DNA of 64,000 bases from Allopusillimonas soli. Its GTDB lineage: Bacteria; Pseudomonadota; Gammaproteobacteria; Burkholderiales; Burkholderiaceae_B. The stretch lies in NCBI RefSeq assembly GCF_004153445.1, contig NZ_SDQC01000001.1, positions 868,001 to 932,000 of the forward strand, in the 5' to 3' direction. Of this stretch, positions 9,175 through 17,855 are shown piece by piece. The translations under genes were made by a program, and so were the position numbers. The notes below the pieces were generated by a model, which saw nothing but the letters and a program-made list of their open reading frames with translations, did not search any database and was not told where the DNA came from. Numbering within the stretch: the stretch's first letter is position 1; each line of letters begins with the position of its first letter.

Positions 9175-10203
9175 ATGTACAGACAGCTTGCCGCCACTCT
9201 CATCGCCAGCGCCACGCTCGGCCTGGCCGCAACATCTCACGCCAAGAACGTTACGCTGACCGTATCCAGCTGGCTGCCCCCTACGCACGCAGTCGTCGCC
9301 GATTTTCTTGTTCCTTGGGGCAAGGAGATCAAGCAAGCCACCGATGGCCGTGTCACGCTGCGCATTCTGCCCAAGCCGGTTACCAATCCCGCAGGCCATT
9401 TCGATGCCGTACGGGACGGCCTCGTCGACATATCCTTCATCTCTCATGCCTATTATCCCGGCCGATTCGAGCTGACCAAATTTGCCGTCATGCCGTTCTC
9501 GGGAGACACGGCGGTCTCCCGTTCGGTCGCGGCCTGGGATACCTATGAGAAATACTTGCTGAAGGCGGACGAACACAAGGGCGTACGCCTGCTCGGCATG
9601 TATGCTCACGGGCCTGGTATCGTGTTTACGACCGAGAAGCCGGTGAAAACCATCGACGACTTTCAGGGACTAAAAATACGCGTTGGCGGCGGCATGGCAG
9701 CAGATGTAGCCAAGGCAGTGGGTGCAAATCCCATTGCCAAGCCAGCGCCAGAGTCTTACGAACTGCTGAGCATGGGTGTGGTCGACGGCGTATTCTTTCC
9801 GGCCGAATCCCTGGTGTCCTTCAAGCTGGATGGCGTCGTCAAGAACGCCACCGTTTTCCCGGGCGGACTCTATTCGGATACACATGCCGTCATCATGAAC
9901 CCGGATGCCTTCGACAGACTCTCGGAAGAAGACCAAAAGATACTGCTCAAGCTATCGGGCCGCCACATCGCCGAACTGGCAGGCAAGGCCTGGGACAAGC
10001 ATGATGCGGAAGGCCAGGCCGTCATGGATAGCGGAAAGATCAATGTCATCAAGGCCGACAGCGCATTTGTGCAGGCTGTGCGCGAGCGCACAAAAGGCTT
10101 CGAGAAAATCTGGCTGGATGAGGCCGCCGCCAAGGGCATAGACGGGCCGGCGGCGCTGGAATCGTTCCGCACCGAGCTGAAGAAACTGGATGCCGGAACG
10201 TGA
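9175..10203 (+). CDS. TRAP transporter substrate-binding protein DctP
   Basis: A 342-residue periplasmic receptor. Residues 1-23 form a signal peptide ending in SHA. DctP-type motifs follow: SSWLPPTHAVVADFLVPWGKEI, then LKIRVGG and YELLSMGVVDGVFFP. It captures a carboxylate for the DctQM membrane pair encoded immediately after it. GAGGAG precedes the ATG. Its location after the DenD-like gene makes the operon's sugar acid the expected ligand. The stop overlaps the GTG start of the next gene. Confidence 0.9.
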   Translation: MYRQLAATLIASATLGLAATSHAKNVTLTVSSWLPPTHAVVADFLVPWGKEIKQATDGRVTLRILPKPVTNPAGHFDAVRDGLVDISFISHAYYPGRFELTKFAVMPFSGDTAVSRSVAAWDTYEKYLLKADEHKGVRLLGMYAHGPGIVFTTEKPVKTIDDFQGLKIRVGGGMAADVAKAVGANPIAKPAPESYELLSMGVVDGVFFPAESLVSFKLDGVVKNATVFPGGLYSDTHAVIMNPDAFDRLSEEDQKILLKLSGRHIAELAGKAWDKHDAEGQAVMDSGKINVIKADSAFVQAVRERTKGFEKIWLDEAAAKGIDGPAALESFRTELKKLDAGT

Positions 10204-10697
10204 TACGCCGCCTGGATCGATTCATCACTGCCGCACTCAAGCTGATCACCGTGCTCAGCCTGTGCGGCATGAGCCTGCTCACGGTTGTCGACGCGAGCGG
10301 GCGCTATCTGCTGAATCGTCCGGTATCGGGTACGGTGGAGCTTGTAGAGCTCATGATGGTCGCCGTGATCTTCTCGAGCATCCCGCTGATGACGCGCGCA
10401 CGCGGACACATTACCGTGGACAGCTTCAGCCACTTCATGTCCCCGGGCGTGCTGCGTGCGCAAGATACTGTGGCTGCGCTGGTCGCAACCGTCGTCAGCG
10501 GCTTTCTTGCCTGGGTAACGCTGCATAAGGCGGCAAGCACGGCGAACTATGGCGACATGACCGCGCTGCTGCATATCCCCCTGGCGCCCTTTGTCTATTT
10601 CATGGCGGGTCTGCTTGCCCTTGACGCCGTATATCAATTGCTGAACGTGTTCATCGCACCGTCCAGCCCCGCACCGAGCCCATCCACCCATGACTGA
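10200..10697 (+). CDS. TRAP transporter small permease DctQ
   Basis: A 165-residue membrane protein with four predicted helices (about 12-32, 45-65, 85-107, 128-150). SGRYLLNRPVSGTVELVELMMVAVIFSSI is the usual DctQ sequence around helices 1-2. It starts with GTG overlapping the DctP stop (GTGA) and overlaps the DctM gene by 8 bp, so the three TRAP genes are coupled. It assembles with DctM in the inner membrane to form the Na+-driven importer. Confidence 0.9.
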   Translation: MIRRLDRFITAALKLITVLSLCGMSLLTVVDASGRYLLNRPVSGTVELVELMMVAVIFSSIPLMTRARGHITVDSFSHFMSPGVLRAQDTVAALVATVVSGFLAWVTLHKAASTANYGDMTALLHIPLAPFVYFMAGLLALDAVYQLLNVFIAPSSPAPSPSTHD

Positions 10698-11982
10698 ATC
10701 CCTGATCGCCCTGGGCGCCATGCTGCTGCTGATCTTCATGCGGGTACCTGTGGCATTCGCCATGGCCCTGGTGGGTTTCGTCGGATTGGGTCTGCTGCGC
10801 AACTGGAGTTCGGCCTACGCCATGGCCGGCGCAGTTGTCTACGAAAGCGGCTTCCAGTACCTGCTTTCCGTATTGCCGCTGTTCATCCTCATGGGCAACT
10901 TCGTGACGCAATCACGCATGTCCCGGGAACTCTACAACGCCGCACATGCCCTGCTGGGACATCGTCGCGGCGGCCTTGCCATGTCAACCGTGCTCGCCTG
11001 CGGTGGATTCGGCGCCATTTGCGGCTCCAGCCTTGCAACGGCCGCCACCATGGCCAAAGTGGCCTATCCGGAAATGCGGCGCCTGGGATATAGCGAGGAA
11101 CTGGCCACCGGCTCCATCGCGGCCGGTGGCACCCTCGGCATTCTGATTCCGCCGTCCATCATCATGGTCGTGTATTGCCTGCTTACCGAACAAAGCATAG
11201 GCAAGATGTTTGCGGCCGGCGTCCTGCCCGGCCTGGTCGCCATCGGCTGCTACATGCTGGCCGTCTCATGGGTGGTGCGGCGCAACCCCTCTGCGGGCCC
11301 CAAAGGCCAGCGCAGCACCTGGCCGCAGATACGGACAGCACTCGCGCGCGTATGGGCTGTGCTGGCGCTCATCGGCATGCTGATGGGCGGCATATACGCG
11401 GGCGTCTTTACGCCAGCGGAGGCCGCCGGGATCGGCGCCTTTCTCGGATTTGCATTCGCGGCCGCGCGCGGCGCGCTATCATGGCCGTCGTTCGTGGAGG
11501 TCGTGGTGGAATCGGCTAAAACCACGGGCATGATTTTCATGGTCATGATCGGCGCCCTAATGCTCGCCAACTTCATCAACTTCACTTCTCTGCCGCAGGA
11601 CCTGCTCGACGCGGTCGACCATTTCCATGTCAATCCGCTGGTCGTTATTGTGATCATGTGCCTGATCTATATCGTACTGGGCTGCGTCCTGGAAAGCATG
11701 TCCATGATCCTGCTTACCGTGCCTGTGTTCTATCCGCTGGTGCAAGCGCTGGGCTTCGACCTGATCTGGTTCGGCGTGCTCGTCGTCACGGTCACGGAAA
11801 TCAGCTTCATCACCCCTCCGTTCGGGATGAATGTCTTTGTGCTGCGCGGCGTCCTGCCCCAGGTTTCCACTCCGACGATATTTCGCGGCGTCATGCCCTT
11901 TGTCGTGGGCGACTTTGTCCGCCTGTCCATCTTGATTCTGTTTCCCGCCATCAGTCTTTATCTGCCAAGCTTCGTGCGCTAG
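10690..11982 (+). CDS. TRAP transporter large permease DctM
   Basis: A 430-residue protein with about 12 hydrophobic helices. DctM signatures include CGGFGAICGSSLATAATMAKVAYPEMRRLGY, GGTLGILIPPSIIMVVY and TEISFITPPFGMNVFVLRG. It is the transport subunit that moves the acid delivered by DctP with Na+. The preceding 8-bp overlap couples it to DctQ. It ends the GntR-controlled operon, and a short hairpin follows the stop. Confidence 0.92.
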   Translation: MTESLIALGAMLLLIFMRVPVAFAMALVGFVGLGLLRNWSSAYAMAGAVVYESGFQYLLSVLPLFILMGNFVTQSRMSRELYNAAHALLGHRRGGLAMSTVLACGGFGAICGSSLATAATMAKVAYPEMRRLGYSEELATGSIAAGGTLGILIPPSIIMVVYCLLTEQSIGKMFAAGVLPGLVAIGCYMLAVSWVVRRNPSAGPKGQRSTWPQIRTALARVWAVLALIGMLMGGIYAGVFTPAEAAGIGAFLGFAFAAARGALSWPSFVEVVVESAKTTGMIFMVMIGALMLANFINFTSLPQDLLDAVDHFHVNPLVVIVIMCLIYIVLGCVLESMSMILLTVPVFYPLVQALGFDLIWFGVLVVTVTEISFITPPFGMNVFVLRGVLPQVSTPTIFRGVMPFVVGDFVRLSILILFPAISLYLPSFVR

Positions 11983-11999
11983 CAGGCGCCAGCCGCCTG
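11983..11999 (+). terminator. Short hairpin after dctM (weak terminator candidate)
   Basis: CAGGCG and CGCCTG form a 6-bp stem with a 5-base loop directly after the DctM stop. No T-run follows, so it may only stabilise the mRNA end or support weak termination. Confidence 0.3.
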
Positions 12000-12041
12000 A
12001 TTCAGAGGCCGCTTCCCATCAGGGTGCCATGAAAGCTTTAT

Positions 12042-12072
12042 ATTTGACTAATCGGTTAAATATTGGTCAAAT
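12042..12072. promoter_or_regulatory. TetR operator region upstream of tetR
   Basis: ATTTGACTAAT (12042-12052) and ATTGGTCAAAT (12062-12072) are inverted with one mismatch. Inside, TTGACTAATCGGTTAA (12044-12059) agrees at 13 of 16 positions with the perfect palindrome core TTGACTAATTAGTCAA that precedes the downstream SDR gene. The shared site before both genes is strong evidence for one regulator, most simply the TetR protein encoded between them. Confidence 0.65.
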
Positions 12073-12127
12073 CTGACTTCTGCGGCCGCATGGCCTTGTC
12101 TACTTTGCATGTCATTGAGCGCCAACC

Positions 12128-12712
12128 ATGAGTGGAAGACCCCGGGAATTCGATCACAATACCGTCATAGACGCGGCGATGGAAGCGTTCTGGACCCACG
12201 GCTACGAAGCCACCTCGACGCAGGCGCTGGTCGAGTGCACCGGCCTGCAGCGCGGCAGCCTGTACAACGCGTTCGGCAGCAAACAGCATCTTTACCATCA
12301 GGCGCTCCTGCGCTACCACGAGCAGGGCATCCAGGCTCAGGCACGCATCCTGGACGGACCCGGTCCGCTCAAAGACAGATTGAGAAGCCTTATCCGATGG
12401 GGCCTGGCGCAGGATTTGGATCCAGCAAAACAGCGAGGCTGCATGGCCATGGCCGCCGCTCTGGAGCGCGCTGGAAAAGACCCCGAAGTCGGCCGGATCA
12501 GTCGTACGCATGCAAACTGGATGGAGCGCACCTTGTGCCATCTGTTCACCCTTGCCCAGCGCGACGGCGAGCTGCGCGGCGATCTTTCCCCTCTTCCTGC
12601 CGCGCGTGCCTTCATGGCGGGCTACTATGGCCTGCGTGCAATGGGACGGTCCGTGCACGACAAGGCGTTTCTTGACGACGCCAGCGAGGGCGTGCTGACG
12701 ATACTTCAATAA
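12128..12712 (+). CDS. TetR/AcrR family transcriptional regulator
   Basis: A 194-residue protein. N-terminal HTH: FDHNTVIDAAMEAFWTHGYEATSTQALVECTGLQRGSLYNAFGSKQHLY (about 8-57). The C-terminal domain carries QRGCMAMAAALE, as in the YezE/SACE_7040-type TetR group. Twin operators before this gene and before the SDR gene suggest it represses itself and the SDR. Regulators of this type often respond to electrophiles or quinones. That ligand class is family knowledge and is not shown here. Confidence 0.88.
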   Translation: MSGRPREFDHNTVIDAAMEAFWTHGYEATSTQALVECTGLQRGSLYNAFGSKQHLYHQALLRYHEQGIQAQARILDGPGPLKDRLRSLIRWGLAQDLDPAKQRGCMAMAAALERAGKDPEVGRISRTHANWMERTLCHLFTLAQRDGELRGDLSPLPAARAFMAGYYGLRAMGRSVHDKAFLDDASEGVLTILQ

Positions 12713-12744
12713 AAACTGCATACGCTTCACTTATTTTTTTCTCA

Positions 12745-12768
12745 ATTATTGACTAATTAGTCAATAAT
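12745..12768. promoter_or_regulatory. 24-bp perfect palindrome, TetR operator before SDR gene
   Basis: A perfect palindrome centred between 12756 and 12757, with core TTGACTAATTAGTCAA (12749-12764). It lies between the tetR stop and the SDR start, about 48 bp before the SDR ATG and downstream of an AT-rich stretch that could hold a promoter. The same core, with 3 mismatches, precedes tetR. Confidence 0.75.
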
Positions 12769-12816
12769 AAATCCAGGCCAGAATCGGCCTCCAATACGCA
12801 ACAAGGAGTTTTCAAC

Positions 12817-13557
12817 ATGCAAGCCCTGACAGGAAAAGTCGCACTGGTCACCGGCGGCAGCCGGGGCATAGGTGCCGCCATTGCCCGCTCTCTGGCGGCG
12901 CAGGGGGCCGACGTCGCCATCACCTATGCCAACTCCGGGACACTCGCCGAGGCGGTTGTCGAGGAAATCCGCGCGTCGGGGCGGCGCGCCATTGCTATCG
13001 CAGCCAACGCCGCGGATGCTGCCCAGGTGACGAAGGCCGTGGATCAAGCAGCCGGAGAACTGGGGCGCCTGGATATTCTGGTAAACAACGCCGGCAACCT
13101 GCTGCCCGGCACAATCGACCAACTTACACTGGAAGACTATGATCGCACCATGTCGGTCAACCTGCGGGCCGTGTTCGCGGCCATCATGCAGGCAGTCAGG
13201 CACCTCCCCGATGGCGGCCGCATTATTTCCATTGGCAGTTGCCTGGCCACACGGGTGGGCCGCCCTGGAATCAGTTTGTACTCGGCAAGCAAGAGCGCGC
13301 TGATCGGCTTGACCAAGGGGGTTGCGCGCGACCTTGGCGCACGGCGCATCACGGTCAATCTGGTGCAGCCCGGCCCCACCGACACCGACATGAATCCCGC
13401 CGACGGACCGAAAGCCCCCGCCGCCGTGGCAACCATGGCGCTGCCCGCCTACGCGCAGGCCAACGATATCGCATCGATGGTGCTGTATCTTGCAGGCGAA
13501 GGCGGGCGCCATATTACCGGTGCAACACTTGACGTGGATGGCGGGATCAACGCCTGA
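12817..13557 (+). CDS. SDR family oxidoreductase (classical)
   Basis: A 246-residue classical short-chain dehydrogenase. The cofactor motif is TGGSRGIG (12-19), followed by NNAG (about 91-94), a catalytic Ser in SIGS, and YSASK (Y155, K159). GGRHITGATLDVDGG closes the fold. FabG-like members reduce or oxidise a keto/hydroxy group with NAD(P)H. AAGGAG lies upstream of the ATG. It sits behind a TetR operator next to tetR, an arrangement typical of an inducible detoxifying reductase. The substrate is unknown. Confidence 0.9.
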   Translation: MQALTGKVALVTGGSRGIGAAIARSLAAQGADVAITYANSGTLAEAVVEEIRASGRRAIAIAANAADAAQVTKAVDQAAGELGRLDILVNNAGNLLPGTIDQLTLEDYDRTMSVNLRAVFAAIMQAVRHLPDGGRIISIGSCLATRVGRPGISLYSASKSALIGLTKGVARDLGARRITVNLVQPGPTDTDMNPADGPKAPAAVATMALPAYAQANDIASMVLYLAGEGGRHITGATLDVDGGINA

Positions 13558-13565
13558 CCGTATGC

Positions 13566-13597
13566 CATGGGGCCGGCGCGCCCGCACGGACCCCATG
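13566..13597 (+). terminator. GC-rich hairpin after SDR gene
   Basis: CATGGGG (13566-13572) pairs with CCCCATG (13591-13597), with extra CCG/CGG pairing inside a bulge. It lies 8 bp after the SDR stop. No T-run follows, so this is a termination or mRNA-stability candidate only. Confidence 0.35.
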
Positions 13598-13644
13598 CCC
13601 CGTACATCCGCATGTCATAACCAAATGTTAAGTGCACTCTGGCT

Positions 13645-13659
13645 TTGGTTATTGGTCAA
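13645..13659. promoter_or_regulatory. Possible TetR half-site upstream of the M81 peptidase operon
   Basis: TTGGTTATTGGTCAA contains ATTGGTCAA, also present at 12062-12070 in the tetR operator. The reverse strand reads ATTGACCAAT, one base from the ATTGACTAAT half of the SDR palindrome. It lies about 125 bp before the peptidase start, so the TetR regulon might extend to the peptide operon. The match is weaker than the other two sites. Confidence 0.35.
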
Positions 13660-13783
13660 TATTCGTCCTGCACTCATAATAAAAGAAGTAGCATTACGGC
13701 ACACCAGAGCCGGGTGCACTCCATAACAACACATACCGGGAACAGGCTTGAGTCCAAGAGCCACTTCCCTGGAGGACGACGCA

Positions 13784-15241
13784 GTGGCAATCGTATTTTG
13801 CGGGGCCTTGGGTACAGAAACCAATACTTTCTCCCCCATGCCCACCAGCATGGACAGCTTCCGCAGCCATGAATACTTCCCAGCAGGCCAATATCCCGAC
13901 AGAACCGGCTTCTATGGCGCGCCGCTCTGTATTGCACGGCAGCGCGCCGCCGAGCTGGGATGGACGATACGCGAAGGCATGATTGCCTCCGCCCCACCCA
14001 GCGGCGTTACGACCCGCGCCACGTATGAGACGCTGCGCGACGAACTGCTGCACGACCTGCGCAAAGCCATGCCTGTCGACATTGTGTTGCTGTCCCTGCA
14101 TGGCGCGATGGTGGCGGATGGCTACGACGACTGCGAAGGCGACGTCCTTGACCGGGTTCGGGAAATCGTCGGTCCCGATGCCATCATCGGTGCGGAACTG
14201 GATCTGCACGCTCATCTGACCCGCCTCATGGTGGATCGCGCCGATGTACTGGTGCTTTTCAAGGAATATCCGCATACCGACATCGTGGACCGTGCGCAAG
14301 AACTGGTCGAACTCTGTGCGCAGAAGCATGCAAAGCGGATTGATCCCGTCGCCGCTCTGGTCGATTGCGACATGATCGTGCCTATGCATACCACACGCGA
14401 TCCCGGCATGCGTTTCGTACAGCGCATGAAGTCGTTCGAGGGCAAGAACGGCATTCTTTCCGTTTCTGTTGCCCATGGCTTCGCGACCGGCGACGTGCCG
14501 GAGATGGGCACCCGCGTTCTGGTCTACAGCGACGGCAATGCGGAGAACGCGCAGAAACTGGCGCGACAATTGGCCGACGAGCTCATTGGCATGCGTGAAC
14601 AGCTTCTGGTGCCGTATCGCAGCATAGACGAGGCGTTGGACGAGGCATTGGCCGCCGACGGCGGACCCATCGTGCTGGCAGACCGCCCCGACAATCCGGG
14701 TAGCGGCGCGCCGGGCGATTCAACATTCATTCTTCGCCGCATGTTGGAGCGCGGCATCGGCAACGCCGCCCTGGGCCCCCTGTGGGATCCAGTGGCCGTT
14801 CGCATCGCTTTCGATGCACAGCCCGGCGCGCGCCTGACGATGCGCCTGGGCGGCAAGATCGGCCCCCTTTCGGGCGATCCCGTCGACGTGCGGTGCGTGG
14901 TCAAGGCCATACAACCGAAGCTGATCATGACCGGCCTTGCCGGCGCGCCCGTTCCCATGGGAGATGCCGCGCTGGTGGAAGCTGAAGGCATCGAGATCGT
15001 CCTGACGAGCCAGCGCAATCAGGCAATGAACACCGATCTTTTCACCCAGATGGGCTGCGATCTCGACACCAAGAAAATAGTGGTGGTGAAGTCAGCCCAG
15101 CACTTTCATGCGTCTTTTTCGAAGATCGCCCACCACATCATCTACGTGGGCGGCCAGGGTGTGGCAACACCGGACTGGTGGACCCTTTCCTATGAAAAGA
15201 TACGCAAACCCAAATGGCCACTGGACCGCAAGGCCGGCTAG
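13784..15241 (+). CDS. M81 family metallopeptidase, MlrC-like
   Basis: A 485-residue protein. N-terminal TETNTF (residues 11-16) and ELDLHAHLT (D140, H142, H144) are the zinc-site regions of the MlrC family, whose founder hydrolyses linearised microcystin fragments. Later family blocks are DNPGSGAPGDSTF and KSAQHFHASF. The GTG start is chosen because GGAGG lies eight bases upstream and MAIVFCGALGTETNTF matches family N-termini. A TTG 12 codons earlier is possible. It heads an operon with a peptide ABC transporter and a D-aminoacylase, which favours hydrolysis of an unusual imported peptide. Confidence 0.85.
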   Translation: MAIVFCGALGTETNTFSPMPTSMDSFRSHEYFPAGQYPDRTGFYGAPLCIARQRAAELGWTIREGMIASAPPSGVTTRATYETLRDELLHDLRKAMPVDIVLLSLHGAMVADGYDDCEGDVLDRVREIVGPDAIIGAELDLHAHLTRLMVDRADVLVLFKEYPHTDIVDRAQELVELCAQKHAKRIDPVAALVDCDMIVPMHTTRDPGMRFVQRMKSFEGKNGILSVSVAHGFATGDVPEMGTRVLVYSDGNAENAQKLARQLADELIGMREQLLVPYRSIDEALDEALAADGGPIVLADRPDNPGSGAPGDSTFILRRMLERGIGNAALGPLWDPVAVRIAFDAQPGARLTMRLGGKIGPLSGDPVDVRCVVKAIQPKLIMTGLAGAPVPMGDAALVEAEGIEIVLTSQRNQAMNTDLFTQMGCDLDTKKIVVVKSAQHFHASFSKIAHHIIYVGGQGVATPDWWTLSYEKIRKPKWPLDRKAG

Positions 15242-15289
15242 CACAACCCCAGGCAGGAACGTCAACAACTCCGACTCAAGGATCGCATT

Positions 15290-16870
15290 ATGAAAAAAAG
15301 CATTATTGCGCCGCTGGCCATCGCCATGACCATTGCCGGCTCGCTGTTGGGCGGCCACCAAGCCATGGCCGAAGGAAAAACCCTCCGCATGGTCCCCTAC
15401 GCCGACCTGAAGATACTGGACCCCATGTTCACGACTTCATACATTACACGCAACTTCGGCTATATGGTGTATGACACACTGTTCAGCATGAACGCCAAGG
15501 GCGAGCCGCAGCCCCAGATGGTCGATACCTGGAAGAAGTCCGACGACGGGAAGACCTGGACATTCACACTCAGGCCAGGCCTGAAATTCAGCGACGGTAA
15601 ACCCGTCACATCGGCCGACTGCATTGCATCGCTCGAACGCTGGCAAGCCCGAGACAATATCGGACATGCCATGACCGCGGCCGGCGGAAAATGGGCTGCC
15701 GTGGACGATAATACGTTCACGCTCACGCTGGAGCGGCCCTTCGGCCTCGTGCTCGACGGCCTGGCCAAGGCGTCCAGCTATCCTGCCTTCATCATGCCCG
15801 AGCGGCTCGCCAGCCAGCCCACCAGCAAGCCGCTCAATGAAGTCGTGGGCTCCGGACCTTATCTGTTCAAGCGTGACGAATGGGCGCCCGGCAACAAGGT
15901 TGTGTTTGTCCGCAATCCTGACTATGTGCCCCGCAAGGAAGCGCCCGATGGCCTGGCCGGCAGCCATGAATCCCATATGGATCGTGTCGAATGGGTCATT
16001 CTCCCCGATGCCAACAGTGCCATCGCCGCACTGAAAAGCAAGGAAGTGGACATGATCGAACAGGTTCCGCCCGATTTCATTGCCACGCTGCGCGAAGACA
16101 AGAATCTGACAACAGGCACGCTGAATCAACAGCAGGTCTATCTGGTCATGAACCACGCCTTGCCGCCCTTCGACAACGAAAAGGCTCGTCAGGCTGTTGC
16201 ACACGCCATCAATCAGAACGACACCACGGCGGCCATGGGCTATCCCGACGACCTGCGCGTCAAGCATTGCGACACATTCTTCATCTGCGGCAGCGCCAAT
16301 GAAACGTCAGCAGGCTCGGAATCGTTCAAGAAACCCGACCTCGATCTGGCCAAGAAGCTGCTGGCCGAGTCTGGCTACAAGGGCGAGAAGATCGCCATGA
16401 TGCTGCCAGCAGATGTGGGCTATCTGAATACCGCTACCCTGGTGGCTGCGCAGGCCATGCAAAGCATCGGCATCAAGGTGGATCTGCTGTCCATGGACTG
16501 GTCCACGCTGACCGCGCGCCGGGCCAAGAAGGTTCCGGTGAGCGAAGGTGGCTGGAACGCCTTCGTATCGGCGGCTGCGCAGTTCAATGTGGACTCCCCG
16601 ATTACCAACACTTACCTCGGCGCAGCCTGCGGTAACTCGCTGCCCGGCTGGCCCTGCGACGAGAAGCTGGACCAACTGCGCAGCAAATGGATTGCAGCCA
16701 CGGATTCCGCCGAAAGAAAGAAGCTGCTGGATGCCTTCCAGGTCGAGGCTTACCGCACCATTCCGAATCTGCCCATCGGGCAATATTCCACGGTGTACTC
16801 AACCCAGAAAAGCATCAAAAACACCGACAAGCTGTGGGGCTTGCCTAACGTGTGGGTGCTTGATCGCTGA
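15290..16870 (+). CDS. ABC transporter substrate-binding protein, peptide/DppA family (SBP_bac_5)
   Basis: A 526-residue periplasmic receptor with a signal peptide (hydrophobic core about 6-22, cleavage near AMA). Family-5 motifs include LDPMFTTSYITRNFGYMVYDTLF and WTFTLRPGLKFSDGKPVTSADC. It binds oligopeptides or similar solutes and delivers them to the permease pair that follows. AGGA precedes the ATG. The gap after the MlrC gene is only 48 bp. The pocket residues do not reveal the ligand, but D-residue or cyclic peptides fit the neighbours. Confidence 0.92.
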   Translation: MKKSIIAPLAIAMTIAGSLLGGHQAMAEGKTLRMVPYADLKILDPMFTTSYITRNFGYMVYDTLFSMNAKGEPQPQMVDTWKKSDDGKTWTFTLRPGLKFSDGKPVTSADCIASLERWQARDNIGHAMTAAGGKWAAVDDNTFTLTLERPFGLVLDGLAKASSYPAFIMPERLASQPTSKPLNEVVGSGPYLFKRDEWAPGNKVVFVRNPDYVPRKEAPDGLAGSHESHMDRVEWVILPDANSAIAALKSKEVDMIEQVPPDFIATLREDKNLTTGTLNQQQVYLVMNHALPPFDNEKARQAVAHAINQNDTTAAMGYPDDLRVKHCDTFFICGSANETSAGSESFKKPDLDLAKKLLAESGYKGEKIAMMLPADVGYLNTATLVAAQAMQSIGIKVDLLSMDWSTLTARRAKKVPVSEGGWNAFVSAAAQFNVDSPITNTYLGAACGNSLPGWPCDEKLDQLRSKWIAATDSAERKKLLDAFQVEAYRTIPNLPIGQYSTVYSTQKSIKNTDKLWGLPNVWVLDR

Positions 16871-16900
16871 CTGGACAATAGCTGACATTACGGAACAGGC

Positions 16901-17836
16901 ATGGAGTATCTGATCAAGCGCGTATTAGCGGTCATACCGGTGGTCGCAGTGGTTGCGGTGGTGGTCTTCATGCTGATCCATTTGTCGCCCGGCGATCCCG
17001 CCGCATTGATCGCCGGCGACTATGCAACCACCGACGATATCGCGCGGCTGCGCGAAGCGCTGGGGCTTAACGAGCCGCTGTGGCGCCAGTTCATCATCTG
17101 GGCTACCAAGCTACTGCATGGCGATCTGGGCACGTCCATCTATACCCAGGCGCCGGTTACGCATTTGCTGGCACAGCGCCTGGGCCCCACTGTGTCCATC
17201 GCTTTTCTGACCACACTCATCTCGGTGGTGGTGGCCATACCCCTTGGGGTGCTGGCCGCCTATCGGGCCGGTAGCTGGATAGACCGCATTGTCATGATAT
17301 TTGCCGTCCTGGCTTTTTCCGTGCCGGTCTTCCTGGTTGGCTATATGTTCATCTACGGTTTTGCCGTCAAGCTGCAATGGTTTCCCGCACAAGGCTATGT
17401 GAACCTATCGGAGGGCGTCATCCCGTGGCTGCATAGTCTTGCGCTACCCTGTATCAATCTCGCCCTGGTGTATATCGCACTGCTTACGCGCATGACCCGC
17501 GCGACCGTGCTCGATGTGCTGCATGAAGACTACATCCGCACCGCACGCGCCAAGGGGCTGGCCGTACTTCCTGTTTTGCGCCACGCACTGATGAATGCCG
17601 CCATTCCCATCGCAACCACGGTAGGCGTTGGCATTGCGCTGATGATAGGCGGCGTGGTGGTAACCGAAACCGTTTTTGCCATTCCCGGCGTTGGCCGTCT
17701 GGTCATCGATGCGGTGCTGCACCACGATTATCCGGTTATCCAGGGCGTGCTGCTGGTGTCCGCCGCGACCTATGTCGCCATCAATCTGCTGATCGATCTG
17801 AGCTACGGCCTGTTCGATCCTCGCATACGCTACTGA
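16901..17836 (+). CDS. Peptide ABC transporter permease, DppB-type
   Basis: A 311-residue membrane protein with about six helices. N-terminal MEYLIKRVLAVIPVVAVVAVVVF and the EAA loop (DYIRTARAKGLAVLPVLRHALMNAAIP) are typical of DppB/OppB. The end GLFDPRIRY is also standard for the family. It forms the inner-membrane channel with the next gene product. GGAACAGGC lies before the ATG. Confidence 0.93.
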   Translation: MEYLIKRVLAVIPVVAVVAVVVFMLIHLSPGDPAALIAGDYATTDDIARLREALGLNEPLWRQFIIWATKLLHGDLGTSIYTQAPVTHLLAQRLGPTVSIAFLTTLISVVVAIPLGVLAAYRAGSWIDRIVMIFAVLAFSVPVFLVGYMFIYGFAVKLQWFPAQGYVNLSEGVIPWLHSLALPCINLALVYIALLTRMTRATVLDVLHEDYIRTARAKGLAVLPVLRHALMNAAIPIATTVGVGIALMIGGVVVTETVFAIPGVGRLVIDAVLHHDYPVIQGVLLVSAATYVAINLLIDLSYGLFDPRIRY

Positions 17837-17855
17837 GACAGGGAGAAGACAAGCC

